Assembly: GCA_050258755.1 (NCBI GenBank)
Contig: JBLMZI010000011.1
Location: forward strand, 1 to 64,000
Reading direction: 5' to 3'
Length of the DNA: 64,000 bases
Source of the DNA: JBLMZI01 sp050258755
GTDB taxonomy: Bacteria; Bacillota; Syntrophomonadia; Syntrophomonadales; DTU052
Shown in pieces: positions 15,483 through 25,784 of this stretch. The position numbers and the translations under genes are program-made. The notes beneath the pieces were generated by a model. It did no database searches, was not told the DNA's origin, and worked only from the letters and a program-made list of their open reading frames with translations. Every line of letters starts with the position of its first letter. The stretch's first letter is position 1.

Positions 15483-17308
15483 CTTAATCCTTCCGGGGTT
15501 TGCACCCGCCCTGTATCCACCGGCAACACAAACGCAAAGCGGCTTCCTTGGCCGGGCTCGCTTTCAACCCAGGTGCGTCCGCCATGATATTCGATAATTT
15601 CTCTGCAAATTGCCAGTCCCAGACCCGTACCCTGCGGTTTGGCAATCAACGGATCGCCGCCCTGATGGAAACGTTGGAAGAGCATTCTGGATTGGTGTTT
15701 GGAAAGGCCCATTCCGGTATCAGTCACCGTGACCAGCACCCAACACGCGCCCCCCATGTTATTTTCCAGGAACCGTTCGGCTGTTTTGAGACCCAAATCC
15801 GTGGCCTGACCGTTTTTTTGCAGCATTCTGGCCTCAATGCATACTTTCCCTTCGGGAGTAAATTTTACCGCGTTCGATAGGAGGTTTTCGATGACCTGCC
15901 CGATTCGCTCGGTATCACCAAAGATAACGGGAAGATCTGGTGCGATCTCGACTTCGACCGCCAGCCCCTTACGCGCCAGCGCGGCAGCCTGAGCCGAAAC
16001 CACTTTCCGTATCGCCTCTCCGACGTGCATCGGAGCCATTTTCCATTCCATTTTCCCCGCTTCCATCCGGGCGACGTCCAGCAGATTATTGATTAAACCG
16101 TTGAGGCGTTCCCCTTCTAATCCGATAATGCTGACTTCCTCGATCAACCGACGCATGACCCGACTGGTTTCCTCATCTTCGGCCGGCAGCAGCGGCCGGA
16201 CGCGTTTCTCCAAATCCCGCAGTACGACCTTGGTGAAGCCAAGAATCGACGTCAGCGGTGTTTTTAATTCATGGGATACGGATGATACAAAATCGCCTTT
16301 CAGCCGCTCCACTTCCCGAATCCCGGTGATATCGCGGAGCGCATGGATACGCATTCCCGGCCCGGACCCGCCCATGTCGGCCGGGGCGGAAAACCACTGG
16401 AATACCCGACTGCCCGGCGAAGCCATTTCGAAATCGCGCGAGGCGGTCATCTGGGGCTCGCGCGGAAACTGCTCCAACCACCGAAGGATGTCCTCTGGCC
16501 GCTTCCAGCGCCCGGCGGACAGTCCGGAGACTTCCATCAGTGTGCGTCCGGAATCGAGCGCACTGACACCGAAAATCAATTGGGCCTGGGTGTTCCAAAA
16601 CACGATCCTGGCGTTTTCGTCCGTTACAATAATGGCCTCTTCAACCGATTGCAGTACAGAATGAACCAGCGCCGCCTGCCGTTCGATGACCCGCCGGCGG
16701 GCAAAAACCCGCAGCCGCATGTAATACAGCGCGACAGAAACCAACCAGGAAACCAGAACCAGCACACCGCCAATGCCTATGATATCAAGGCCCGGCACCC
16801 CAATCACGGCAAGGCGGCTCCACCAGACAAAGAACAGGTGGCTCCCGGCAAACAAGACCAAACTGGCGGCCGGATGAAGGTAAACAACTCCGCTCAGCAT
16901 GGCAATGACGAAATAGTAGGGAAACAACCCCGCGCCGGTCTGGTGACTGCCAAGCGCCAGCCAGCAGCTCAAGCCCAGCATCCAGACGCCGGCAAGCAGG
17001 CTGGGCCCATTTTTCAGCCGGTGAATATGAAACCATTCAGTCGGAATGACCGCCAGAATAACAAAGAGAGCCCAGATGCCAACCACTGCGCCATAGCGTG
17101 ATTGTGCTTCCACCGCAGTGACGGGATTCGGCAGCAGCGGAACTCCCACCCACACCAAAAATTCCACAAGCAGTGCGCAGCTTGACAGCGCAAGCGCCAT
17201 TGCACGCAGCCGCCATATGTTGGTAACCGCGAGCTCGCGTGCCAGTGAAAGTTCAAAGGCCTGTTTCTCAGTCTTCCCGGTTTTCGACCGGTTTGTTCGT
17301 ACTCCCAT
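15479..17308 (-). CDS. Membrane sensor histidine kinase with PAS domain
   Basis: A 609-residue kinase. Residues about 30-205 hold six or so membrane helices with little soluble loop. A PAS-like domain follows (SVEEAIIVTDENARIVFWN, near 222). The HisKA box is VSSVSHELKTPLTSILGF and the ATPase domain has NLLSNAVKFTPEG, DTGMGLSK and GTGLGLAI. It should phosphorylate a response regulator, but none adjoins it. An extended membrane sensor suggests detection of a membrane or small lipophilic signal, which is inference. Confidence 0.9.
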   Translation of the reverse strand: MGVRTNRSKTGKTEKQAFELSLARELAVTNIWRLRAMALALSSCALLVEFLVWVGVPLLPNPVTAVEAQSRYGAVVGIWALFVILAVIPTEWFHIHRLKNGPSLLAGVWMLGLSCWLALGSHQTGAGLFPYYFVIAMLSGVVYLHPAASLVLFAGSHLFFVWWSRLAVIGVPGLDIIGIGGVLVLVSWLVSVALYYMRLRVFARRRVIERQAALVHSVLQSVEEAIIVTDENARIVFWNTQAQLIFGVSALDSGRTLMEVSGLSAGRWKRPEDILRWLEQFPREPQMTASRDFEMASPGSRVFQWFSAPADMGGSGPGMRIHALRDITGIREVERLKGDFVSSVSHELKTPLTSILGFTKVVLRDLEKRVRPLLPAEDEETSRVMRRLIEEVSIIGLEGERLNGLINNLLDVARMEAGKMEWKMAPMHVGEAIRKVVSAQAAALARKGLAVEVEIAPDLPVIFGDTERIGQVIENLLSNAVKFTPEGKVCIEARMLQKNGQATDLGLKTAERFLENNMGGACWVLVTVTDTGMGLSKHQSRMLFQRFHQGGDPLIAKPQGTGLGLAICREIIEYHGGRTWVESEPGQGSRFAFVLPVDTGRVQTPEGLR

Positions 17309-17601
17309 TGCAGCTTATCTCTCTTTGTGTACAATTCTTAAAGAAAGCCTTCGGTTCATCCTTAAGCAATATTTGGATACGCTCACCGGGTTTTCCTTTT
17401 TGTTCCGCAACTTTTGATTGGACAGATCATTCCGAAGCCGTTATTACCCAAAAATCCTGGCCTGATTGGCAGTCGGTTTGAAAAAACATTTCCGATCGGA
17501 AGGAAACGCGCCCAAGAAAGTATAATTGTTTAGGAGTCGGACTTATTCCTCGCATTCCGGAAACCGAAAAGAATGCAATACGGGAAAGGAGCTGCCCGCG
17601 T

Positions 17602-18321
17602 ATGAACGAAGAAACCCGCTCGATTGGACCTTCTCTTGATAAATACTTTTTCGATAAAAAAGTGACATGTCCTATCTGTGGCGACGTATTTTCGGTTCGC
17701 GCTGTAAAAACGTCCATGCTTCGGGTGGTCTCCCGAGACAGCGATTCCCGGGCGGTTTTTTCCGAAATCAATCCCTTGTTTTACGACGTATGGCTCTGCA
17801 ACCGCTGTGGTTTTGCGGCTCCGAACAAGCATTGGGAAGAAGATAACCTGACGAACGCTCAAAAGGCGCTGATCAAAGATAAAATTACCCCGAAATGGAA
17901 TCCGAAAAACTATCCCCCGGAGCATACGCTGGAAATTGCGCTGGAGCGATACAAACTGGCTCTGTTAAACGCGATGGTGCGAATGGGCTTGCCCAGCGAG
18001 ACGGCGATGATCTGCCTAAAAATGGCCTGGATTCTGCGCGGCACCGGCTCAGACGAACAGGAGCAAAAATACCTGCTCCAGGCCCGGAACGATTTCCGAA
18101 AATCATTCGGCGACGAGGATTTCCCCATCGCCGGGATGGACGAACCGACTTTCATGTACATGGTAGGCGAACTTTCGCGGCGGGTTGGGGATTTTACCGA
18201 AGCTACACTCTGGTTTGGACAGGTCCTGAGCAATCCGAATGCGAAACAGAACCTGAAAGAACGCATTCGAGACATGCGTGAGCTGATGGCGGAAGAAATC
18301 AAGAAACAACCGCAAGCATGA
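17602..18321 (+). CDS. DUF2225 protein (Cys motifs plus TPR-like helices)
   Basis: A 239-residue protein. CPICGDVF (about residue 24) and CNRCGF (about residue 68) form a probable zinc-binding ribbon, the family hallmark of DUF2225. The helical remainder contains TPR-like pairs, including EATLWFGQVLSNPNA. The ATG has AAAGGAG upstream. The function is unknown; such proteins are common in Firmicutes. Confidence 0.8.
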   Translation: MNEETRSIGPSLDKYFFDKKVTCPICGDVFSVRAVKTSMLRVVSRDSDSRAVFSEINPLFYDVWLCNRCGFAAPNKHWEEDNLTNAQKALIKDKITPKWNPKNYPPEHTLEIALERYKLALLNAMVRMGLPSETAMICLKMAWILRGTGSDEQEQKYLLQARNDFRKSFGDEDFPIAGMDEPTFMYMVGELSRRVGDFTEATLWFGQVLSNPNAKQNLKERIRDMRELMAEEIKKQPQA

Positions 18322-18388
18322 GCCGGATCGAACGGCAAGCGCATCGTTGAGCGGCCCTGACCGAAGCGAAAAATGAAGGGAAGTATCC

Positions 18389-19171
18389 ATGCAAATTCAT
18401 ACCCTGGCAAGCGGAAGCCGCGGTAATGCGGTTTACCTACAATTTGGTCAAACCAGAATTCTGGTTGATGCCGGCATCAGTGCCCGCCGTTTGGAACGCG
18501 GCCTGGCTGAGGTCGGCGCCTCCCCGGGAACGCTGTCCGCGATCTTTCTAACCCATGAACACGCAGACCATATTCAGGGACTGGAAGTGTTTACCCGGCG
18601 CTTTCAGGTTCCGGTATACACGCGTCCAGCTACCTGGGAAGCCATTGCTTGCAGAGACCGGCTGCCCGCCGATTGCCGAATGGACCTGGCCGGACCAGTG
18701 ACCATCGGTTTGGTGCGGGCCGTCCCGTTTCCCATTTCTCACGATGCGGCCGCTCCGGTCGGATACAGCTTTTTTTACCGCAGCCGCAAAGTCGTCCTGG
18801 TTACCGACCTTGGTACAATAACGCCATCCGTAACCGAAGCGGCAACCGATTCGGACGTCTTAATCCTCGAAACCAATCACGATCCGCATATGCTGGAAAC
18901 CGGTCCCTATCCCCATTTCCTGAAAAAGCGCATTCAGGGCCGGTACGGCCATCTCTCCAACAGCGAAGCCGCCCAGTTTGCCAGTAAGCTTGAAAAGAAA
19001 TCATGCTGTACCATCATCATGGCGCACCGCAGTCAGCAAAACAACACGCCTGAGCTGGCTGAAACACAGGTTTCTCAAACCCTTCATGACCATGGTTACC
19101 GGGTCGGTAAAGACATCTTTCTCCGGCATGCCCACCAAGACCACGTGGAAAGTCTGATCGTGCCCGCCTGA
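18389..19171 (+). CDS. Metallo-beta-lactamase-fold hydrolase (YycJ/WalJ-like)
   Basis: A 260-residue protein with metal motif LTHEHADHIQGL near residue 54 and further ligands in FPISHDA, VTDLGTI and HYGHLSN-type stretches (GRYGHLSNSEA). It begins with QIHTLASGSRGNAVYL, characteristic of YycJ/WalJ proteins implicated in coordinating replication and cell wall growth. It has no signal peptide. The ATG follows GAAGGGAAG. The family assignment is good; cellular role is inferred. Confidence 0.85.
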   Translation: MQIHTLASGSRGNAVYLQFGQTRILVDAGISARRLERGLAEVGASPGTLSAIFLTHEHADHIQGLEVFTRRFQVPVYTRPATWEAIACRDRLPADCRMDLAGPVTIGLVRAVPFPISHDAAAPVGYSFFYRSRKVVLVTDLGTITPSVTEAATDSDVLILETNHDPHMLETGPYPHFLKKRIQGRYGHLSNSEAAQFASKLEKKSCCTIIMAHRSQQNNTPELAETQVSQTLHDHGYRVGKDIFLRHAHQDHVESLIVPA

Positions 19172-19406
19172 TCTCTTCCGCTATTCCTTTTCTTGTGTCG
19201 TTAACCAGGCGTTTTGGGGCAGGAAAAGTGAGTCCCAAAACCGAATTGTACTAATGTAGGTTTATTGCCGCTTTCTCAGGCATTGCTTGACCGTACACCT
19301 TCGGGTGCTCGTGAAGATCGGCGCTTCGGCTGCAGCTGGTCTCGTTCAACGCCGTGAATTAATAAGAAAGCTAGAGCAATAGCCCTGTTCAGGAAAGGAA
19401 TCCGTT

Positions 19407-22400
19407 ATGGATTTACGTTCGCTCCTTTCCGAAAAAAATACCGGTCATACCCGAACCATCGCCAATCAGATTCGTTTCGGGACAATCCTGCTTGTCGTCG
19501 CGAGTGTGCTGATTACGGCCTCGTGCATCATCTGGCTGGTCGTAAGAAGCGGTCGGGACCGGCAGATTGTATACCAGCATCAAGTCGCTCAAAATATCGC
19601 CGCCCAGATTGACGCAAATGTGGATAAGCTGTTCCTGTCCTTAGACTCGCTCGCAGACCTCCGCGGCTTCCTTTCTCTCCCGGCCGACACCCAAACGCGT
19701 CTGCTGGATTCCACGCTGCGTCATCACCAGGCGATGGAAAACCTTTTCCTCCTGGATGCCGACGGCACCGTCCGGTACCAGGCTGCGCCGGCAAGAAAAA
19801 CCGATATTACTGGCTTTGCCGATGCCCTCAAGGCGGCGATCCGCGGCGAGGATTACCTTGGACCGGTTCAATTCGATTCGGCATCACATCAACCCTGGCT
19901 GTTCATGGCCGTTCCGGTTGTGGATGCACACCAAAATGTTGATGGTGCACTGATTGCCAGAGTCAACTTTGATTTCCTCTGGTATCTCCTTTTCCGGATT
20001 CAAGCCGCGGATGACTGTAATGTCTACATTCTTGATGAGAAAAACCAGGTAATTATTCAGCGAAAACCGTCCACCGGGCCTGAACAATCTTTGACGAACG
20101 GCCCCCGGAAATGGAAGCCAGTCAGTAAACAACAAATGGACGGGGTTTATGAAGGAATCGAAGGCGTGCCGGTCATTGGAGCACTCGATTCCGCCCGCCA
20201 GGGAACTTGGAAGGTCATTGTCGAACTTCCGGTTCGTTCCGCATTTTTGCATATCCAAAGCATCATATTTGCCGCTGCCGGATCTTTAGTCGCCTTTATT
20301 ATTGTAGCGCTGATGGTGGCATTTGCTTTTGCACGCCAGATTCTTCGCCCGCTGCGACAGCTAACCGAAACCGCCGCGCGGATCAGTACGGGCGATTTTT
20401 CGGCCAAAACAGAGATTTTATCCGCCAACGAGTTCGGATTCATGGGAAAAACTTTCAATGTAATGACCGAACGCCTGATGGGCTTGATTGAAGCAAAGCA
20501 AAACCAGGCTGAATTCCTGAAGATGGTCTTCAGTATTGCCGCGAAATTTATCCAGGTGGAACCAGGGAAATTAACCGATCAGCTGCAGGAAGCGCTGGGT
20601 ACGATTGGTCGGTTTCTTGCTGTGGATCGCGTCTCCATCTACGAATGCGGAAACGACGGTGTGTACTATTTAGCCTCCCGATGGGCTGATCCCGCGATTC
20701 CGCATGATCCTTCAATATACCTGAGCATCTCGCCCTATGATTATCCTCATCTGCTTGAGTCTCTGTCGAGCGGCCAGGCCGCCGTTTTAACGCGCGCCCG
20801 CTTCGAAGCCGGAACTCACGAAGCCGCCTTTTTTGAATTGCACAATGTTAAGGCGCTGGTCACCATTCCGATGGTCATGGGCGACTCGCTGACCAGCTTT
20901 CTAGCCTTGACCGAATTATCTGCAACCCGGACCTGGCGCGAGGAGGAACTCACCTTGATCCGCCTCCTCGGCGAGGTCCTGGCCGTTGCCCAGGCGCGCC
21001 GTGACGTCGAGGTCGCACTGCAGCAAAGCGAGGCCCGGCTCCGCCTGATCACCGAGCATATGCTGGATGTCGTATTTCAGCTTGATACCCACGGGATTAT
21101 CGGCTATGCCAGCCCAAGTGTTAAAGCGATGGTTGGGATTGAGCCCGATCAATTGATTGGCGCTCCGGTATTCGATCTGCTTCACAAAGACGATCTTGAA
21201 CGGGTAACCGGGGTTTTCCCCGACATTATTGCGAATCCCCGAATCCATCGTTTTGAAGCCCGTACCTTCAACGCACAGGGACAAATTATCTGGATTGAGG
21301 TCGTCCTCAATCCGATTATTGGCCCAGACGGAACCTTCATGGGTCTGATCACGGCTTCGCGGGAAATCACCGATCGGATTAGGGCCGAACAAGAATTGCG
21401 GGACACCAATCAGGAATTAGAGGCCACCCTGGAAGAACTCCGGGCTATTGAAGACGAACTTCGGTACCAGCTTGAACACCTGCAGCAGAAGGAAAACATG
21501 ATTCGCGAGTCGGAGCGGCGGTTTCGCACAGTGCTGGAAAAGGTCGAACTGTTGGCCTTGCAACTTGATAACCAGGGTAACATCACCTTCTGCAACCAAT
21601 ATTCGCTGCAGTTAACCGGGTGGGACAAACACGAGATTATCGGCAAGAGTTTTCTAGATGTTGTCAGCCCGCCGGAACTGCTGGGCGAATTCAGCCGGGT
21701 GGTTGAACAAGAAAGTATCGCTTCCCATGGCATGCACGAAATCTTAACCAAATCCGGCGAGCGGCGGCTGGTTCACTGGAACAGCACGGTACTGCTGGAC
21801 TCGGACGGTGTCCGCGAAGGAATCGCTTTTATTGCGGAAGATGTCACGGAACGTCAGCTGATGGAAGATCGCCTGACCCACCTCAGTCTCCATGATACGC
21901 TTACCGGGCTGTATAACCGGACGTACTTTGAAGAAGAAATGAAACGCCTCGAAAACAGCCGTTTCACCAGCATCGGCTTTATCATGTGCGATGTCGACGG
22001 TCTGAAGCTGGTGAATGACACCCTGGGGCACGATGCGGGTGACGCGCTGCTGATCTCGGCCGCTCGGGTCATCAAGAACTGTTTCCGGGAAGGCGATGTG
22101 GTTTCTCGGGTCGGCGGGGATGAGTTTGCGATTCTGCTGCCGGAAAGCACCCGGTCGATCGTTGAGGAGGCGGTCCAGCGCCTGAAACGATCGGTCGAGC
22201 AATTCAACGCAAGCCCATCGACGACGCCGCTCAGCCTGTCGATTGGCCTTGCCGTACGGACAAACCCGCGATTGAGCATGATCGACTTGTACAAGGAAGC
22301 GGATAACAATATGTACCGCGAAAAGCTGCATAGTTCCCAGAGCGCACGCAGCGCAATCGTTCAAACGCTCATGAAAGCCCTGGAAGCAAGGGACTTTAAC

Positions 22401-22898
22401 ACCGAAGGCCATACCGACCGGATGCAGCATCTGGCCGTTCATCTCGGGCGCGCCCTGCGGCTGGACGACCGCACCATTAACGATTTGCGGCTGCTGGCCC
22501 GGTTCCACGATATCGGGAAAGTTGGGATTCCGGACCGGATTCTGTTTAAGCCCGGTCCGCTGACCCACGACGAGGTTTCCATCATGCGGCGCCATTGCGA
22601 AATTGGCCACCGCATTGCTTTGTCTTCGCCGGATCTGGTTCCGATTGCGGACCTGATTCTGAAACATCACGAGTGGTGGAATGGCATGGGATACCCACTT
22701 GGTCTGGCTGAACGGGAAATCCCGCTGGAATGCCAGATTCTAAGCATTGTGGACGCGTATGACGCGATGACCAGTGACCGGCCGTACCGGCAGGCATTGC
22801 CCCGAAGCGAGGCGGTTTTCGAATTGCGTCGCTGTGCGGGCAGTCAGTTCAATCCGCAGTTGGTAGAAACATTTATCACTTGTCTGAACCCGGAATAA
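19407..22898 (+). CDS. Membrane sensor with GGDEF and HD-GYP domains
   Basis: An 1163-residue cyclic-di-GMP protein. A first membrane helix (about 28-50), an extracytoplasmic Cache-like domain, a second helix (about 285-310), HAMP, a GAF-like domain, two PAS domains and a coiled coil lead to GGDEF near residue 902 with an intact active motif (RVGGDEFAI) and the RxxD inhibition site REGD. HD-GYP follows, with HDIGKVGIPD near 1034 and HHEWWNGMGYP. Both synthesis and breakdown of cyclic-di-GMP therefore look possible in one protein. ATG follows AGGAAAGGA. A terminator follows the gene. Confidence 0.92.
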   Translation: MDLRSLLSEKNTGHTRTIANQIRFGTILLVVASVLITASCIIWLVVRSGRDRQIVYQHQVAQNIAAQIDANVDKLFLSLDSLADLRGFLSLPADTQTRLLDSTLRHHQAMENLFLLDADGTVRYQAAPARKTDITGFADALKAAIRGEDYLGPVQFDSASHQPWLFMAVPVVDAHQNVDGALIARVNFDFLWYLLFRIQAADDCNVYILDEKNQVIIQRKPSTGPEQSLTNGPRKWKPVSKQQMDGVYEGIEGVPVIGALDSARQGTWKVIVELPVRSAFLHIQSIIFAAAGSLVAFIIVALMVAFAFARQILRPLRQLTETAARISTGDFSAKTEILSANEFGFMGKTFNVMTERLMGLIEAKQNQAEFLKMVFSIAAKFIQVEPGKLTDQLQEALGTIGRFLAVDRVSIYECGNDGVYYLASRWADPAIPHDPSIYLSISPYDYPHLLESLSSGQAAVLTRARFEAGTHEAAFFELHNVKALVTIPMVMGDSLTSFLALTELSATRTWREEELTLIRLLGEVLAVAQARRDVEVALQQSEARLRLITEHMLDVVFQLDTHGIIGYASPSVKAMVGIEPDQLIGAPVFDLLHKDDLERVTGVFPDIIANPRIHRFEARTFNAQGQIIWIEVVLNPIIGPDGTFMGLITASREITDRIRAEQELRDTNQELEATLEELRAIEDELRYQLEHLQQKENMIRESERRFRTVLEKVELLALQLDNQGNITFCNQYSLQLTGWDKHEIIGKSFLDVVSPPELLGEFSRVVEQESIASHGMHEILTKSGERRLVHWNSTVLLDSDGVREGIAFIAEDVTERQLMEDRLTHLSLHDTLTGLYNRTYFEEEMKRLENSRFTSIGFIMCDVDGLKLVNDTLGHDAGDALLISAARVIKNCFREGDVVSRVGGDEFAILLPESTRSIVEEAVQRLKRSVEQFNASPSTTPLSLSIGLAVRTNPRLSMIDLYKEADNNMYREKLHSSQSARSAIVQTLMKALEARDFNTEGHTDRMQHLAVHLGRALRLDDRTINDLRLLARFHDIGKVGIPDRILFKPGPLTHDEVSIMRRHCEIGHRIALSSPDLVPIADLILKHHEWWNGMGYPLGLAEREIPLECQILSIVDAYDAMTSDRPYRQALPRSEAVFELRRCAGSQFNPQLVETFITCLNPE

Positions 22899-22915
22899 TG
22901 CCCGGCAGAAAAGCA

Positions 22916-22948
22916 AAAACCCGCGACTGGAAGGCCGCGGGTTTTTGG
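22916..22948 (+). terminator. Terminator after the GGDEF/HD-GYP gene
   Basis: AAAACCCGCG (22916-22925) pairs perfectly with CGCGGGTTTT (22936-22945) around a ten-base loop. The T/A flanks allow it to serve the convergent leftward transglycosylase gene too. Confidence 0.8.
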
Positions 22949-22980
22949 TGCTTTCGACCGCCTAAACGATCCAATAGCTG

Positions 22981-23505
22981 TTATCCGATCAGATCCACTG
23001 ATTTCATGATTTTACGCACGTAATTCATGGTTTCCTGATAGGGCGGGATGCCGCCGTGCTTTTTAACCGCCCCGCTGCCCGCGTTGTAGGCCGCCAGAGC
23101 CAGTTTCAAATCACCGCCAAATTCGTCCAGCTTGAGGCGAAGGTACTTCACGCCAGCCATGACGTTTTCTTCTGCGTCAAAGATGTTCTTTACCCCGAGG
23201 CCCGCAGCGGTTCGCGGCATCAGCTGCATCAATCCGCCGGCTCCGGCGCGGGAGACCGCGTTCGGGTTAAAGCCGGACTCTTGTTGAATAACCGCACGGA
23301 TCACTTTCTCGTCGATGCCGAACTTATCGCTCGCCGCCTTGATAATCTCGGAAAACGGCTGTTTCGATAAATCCGACCCGTTCGCCGGCATGACCGTGCT
23401 TTGACCAGTTTCCCCCGGTGCCTGCGCGACCGCTTTTGCGGCTTTGCGATCACCGAGTGCTTCAATTATCTGAAGATAGCTCCATCGCAGCAGATAGTCG
23501 GTCAT
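22981..23505 (-). CDS. Lytic transglycosylase (SLT domain)
   Basis: About 174 residues. The SLT motif AVIQQESGFNPNAVSRAGAGGLMQLMP carries the catalytic Glu in ESGF, and the domain ends with LALAAYNAGSGAV. Such enzymes cleave peptidoglycan. No signal peptide is visible, so it may be exported by another route (for example a flagellar or secretion system) or act during sporulation. Start is uncertain: ATG 23505 or TTG 23517, both with weak ribosome binding sites. Confidence 0.85.
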   Translation of the reverse strand: MTDYLLRWSYLQIIEALGDRKAAKAVAQAPGETGQSTVMPANGSDLSKQPFSEIIKAASDKFGIDEKVIRAVIQQESGFNPNAVSRAGAGGLMQLMPRTAAGLGVKNIFDAEENVMAGVKYLRLKLDEFGGDLKLALAAYNAGSGAVKKHGGIPPYQETMNYVRKIMKSVDLIG

Positions 23506-23582
23506 GACGTCACTCAACGGCTTTCGCGCCTCTTTTCCGTATATACTGCCTTCATACTACGTGATCCGCACGAAAAAAACCA

Positions 23583-23613
23583 CTGGTTACAGCAGCCAGT
23601 CCGCTGGCTGCTG
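23583..23613 (-). terminator. Hairpin after acyl-CoA synthetase gene
   Basis: CAGCAGCCAG (23590-23599) pairs perfectly with CTGGCTGCTG (23604-23613) around TCCG. On the minus strand it is followed by TAACCAGTGG and then a T7 run, directly after the leftward gene that stops at 23624. Confidence 0.6.
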
Positions 23614-23623
23614 TGAAGTCTAA

Positions 23624-25543
23624 TCAGCCGATTTTGCCGTACATATCGTTGATTTCACCCGCAAAATTCTGGTAAATAAACCGGCGCTTCAGCTTCAGCG
23701 TGGGTGTAACTTCTTCAAAGGACTCTAGAAATTTTCGGGGCAAAATCGCATACTGTTTTACGGTTTCGTATTCCTCGAGTGTTGCGTTAACCGCTCGAAT
23801 CTCGTCATCCACCAATTTTTTCAAAGCCGGCTGCTCAATGAAATCCTTGCCGACCCGGATTAACAATCGATCCATTCCTTCGCCGACATATTCGAGCGCG
23901 GTCTCGTCGAACGGAATGCCTTCCTTGCGGAAGTAGGCAACAAATGACTCAAAGTTCGGCACCACCAGCGCCGTGACGCACTTGCGGTCGCTGCCAACCG
24001 CACAGACCTGATCGACCCATTTGCTGATCGAGAATTGATTTTCGATCTTGGCGGCCGGAACGTTTTTCCCGGTATCAAGCACCAGCATAGCCTTCTTACG
24101 GTCGACAATTTTAATGTACCCATCCGCCAGCATTTCGACAACGTCCCCGGTCTTGAAGAAGCCGTCCTCTGTGAAGGCCTCTTTGGTCGCTGCCGGATTG
24201 TTCCAGTATTCCTTGATGATATTATCCCCGCGGACCAGCCATTCGCCATCTTCCGCGATGCGCCCCTCGACCCCGTCGGCAAGCGGTCCCACCGATCCCG
24301 GCAGGATTTTATGGATCCGATTCAAGTTGACGGTATTACAGGTCTCGGTCAGCCCATATCCTTCGATAATGCGAATACCCATGGCCATGAACAGCTTGCA
24401 CAAATCGGCGGGAAGTCCGCCGGCCGCCGAGAAGGCGAAGCGGTACCGACCGCCCAGCAGCCCCCTGACCCGGGCGAAAATCGTCTGGTCCATGGCCAGA
24501 TACTTTTCTTTCAATGCCTGATCCAGACCTTCGGTAAAGTCAATTCCTTCACTCATGTCAATGAACCCGTGCTCGTCAGCCCGCGCCTCGGTCACCGCAA
24601 TCCCTGTTTTTAAAGCCTCTTCAAACATTGCCGCGCCTTCAGGCGTCCCGCTCATGACTTCCCTGATCGTCATAAAAATGCGCTCATAGATACGCGGGAC
24701 GGACATAAAGACGGTCGGTTTGAATATCCCCATGTCCATGACAACAGTGGTTGGTTTTTCGGCATAACAGATGGATGCACCGCCGGACAGGGCCATCATT
24801 TGCCCGCATTGGCGTTCGTAGGAATGGGATAACGGCAGGAAGGACAGGAAAACGTCTTCCTCCGTAAAGCTTGGGATGTCCCTTTTGTCGAGACAATTGG
24901 CTGCATTGATGCTGAAATGCGTATGTACCGCGCCTTTTTGCTGCCCGGTCGTTCCGGATGTATAGATGATGGTCATTCGGTCAAACAGGTCGACACTGCG
25001 CCAGCGCTTTTCGTACTCAAACGGCTGCCGGGCGAGGAGTTCCGACCCCAGTTTTTTGACTTGATCCAGGGTCATTACATCGGGATGCGTCCCCTCCGCA
25101 TCATGGCCTTTCATCACAATGATCTTCTCCAACTGCGGCATGTTTTCTCTTTCCAAAAGGGCTTTGGCAAGGTTTTCAGCGCCGTCCACATAAAGAATTT
25201 TGGATCCCGAATCATTGATGATAAAGGCCAGCTCTTTCGCGGAGAGCGTCGGATAAACCGTGACTGTTATCCCCGCCGCCATCAGAATCGAGAAATCAGC
25301 CCAAAGCCACTCCGGACAGTTGTGGCTCATGATCGCAACCCGATCCTGGCGATACACGCCAAGCCGCATCAGGCCTGAGGCAAGCTCCCGTACGATCCTT
25401 CCAGTTTGTGCATACGTTAAAGACGCCGTCGTATCCGGGCCAGTCCTCCACCGCTGGCAGATCTGGTCCCCGTACATCGCGACCGAGCGGTTAAACATCT
25501 CTGGAAACGTTTCCTGGGTAATATGGGTTCGATTTTTTAGCAT
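23624..25543 (-). CDS. Long-chain acyl-CoA synthetase (AMP-forming)
   Basis: A 639-residue member of the adenylate-forming family. The ATP loop is IIYTSGTTGQQKGAVHTH near residue 195, followed by IEGYGLTETC and the hinge region FKTGDVVEMLADGYIKIVDRKK. It activates fatty acids to acyl-CoA. ATG 25543 follows AGGAAGGGAG. A second, distinct synthetase lies at 49625-51490. The two may differ in chain length or role; the sequence does not say which. Confidence 0.9.
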   Translation of the reverse strand: MLKNRTHITQETFPEMFNRSVAMYGDQICQRWRTGPDTTASLTYAQTGRIVRELASGLMRLGVYRQDRVAIMSHNCPEWLWADFSILMAAGITVTVYPTLSAKELAFIINDSGSKILYVDGAENLAKALLERENMPQLEKIIVMKGHDAEGTHPDVMTLDQVKKLGSELLARQPFEYEKRWRSVDLFDRMTIIYTSGTTGQQKGAVHTHFSINAANCLDKRDIPSFTEEDVFLSFLPLSHSYERQCGQMMALSGGASICYAEKPTTVVMDMGIFKPTVFMSVPRIYERIFMTIREVMSGTPEGAAMFEEALKTGIAVTEARADEHGFIDMSEGIDFTEGLDQALKEKYLAMDQTIFARVRGLLGGRYRFAFSAAGGLPADLCKLFMAMGIRIIEGYGLTETCNTVNLNRIHKILPGSVGPLADGVEGRIAEDGEWLVRGDNIIKEYWNNPAATKEAFTEDGFFKTGDVVEMLADGYIKIVDRKKAMLVLDTGKNVPAAKIENQFSISKWVDQVCAVGSDRKCVTALVVPNFESFVAYFRKEGIPFDETALEYVGEGMDRLLIRVGKDFIEQPALKKLVDDEIRAVNATLEEYETVKQYAILPRKFLESFEEVTPTLKLKRRFIYQNFAGEINDMYGKIG

Positions 25544-25704
25544 AGCCGCACTCCCTTCCTATTTCCGTTGCCGCACAGCCCCGGTCCGGCCGTGCTCGGC
25601 ACCCCGGAGCGGATTCGTATATTTCTAAGATACCGCTTTTCCCGGTTCTTTCCAATGAAATATTTATAATATTCCAACTGTTTTCGTGCGGAAATTTGGC
25701 GTCA

Positions 25705-25753
25705 GAAGAATAAAAGACAGGCCGGAAACGAATCGGCCTGTCTTTTATTCTTC
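25705..25753 (-). terminator. Long-stem terminator after EAL-HDOD gene
   Basis: A perfect 20-bp inverted repeat (25705-25724 with 25734-25753) around a nine-base loop. Because the stem itself contains TCTTTTATTCTTC, T-rich tails exist on both strands. It stops the leftward gene ending at 25785. Confidence 0.85.
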
Positions 25754-25784
25754 ATTACCCATTTAGCTGACCCGTCTGACGGCG

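Noticed and set aside
19172..19406. Cyclic-di-GMP riboswitch before the GGDEF/HD-GYP gene
   Set aside because: The GEMM core sequences (such as GGGCAAACC) are not there.
21744..22670. 308-codon frame antisense to the GGDEF/HD-GYP gene
   Set aside because: The opposite frame encodes intact catalytic motifs. The antisense frame has no ribosome binding site or recognisable domain.
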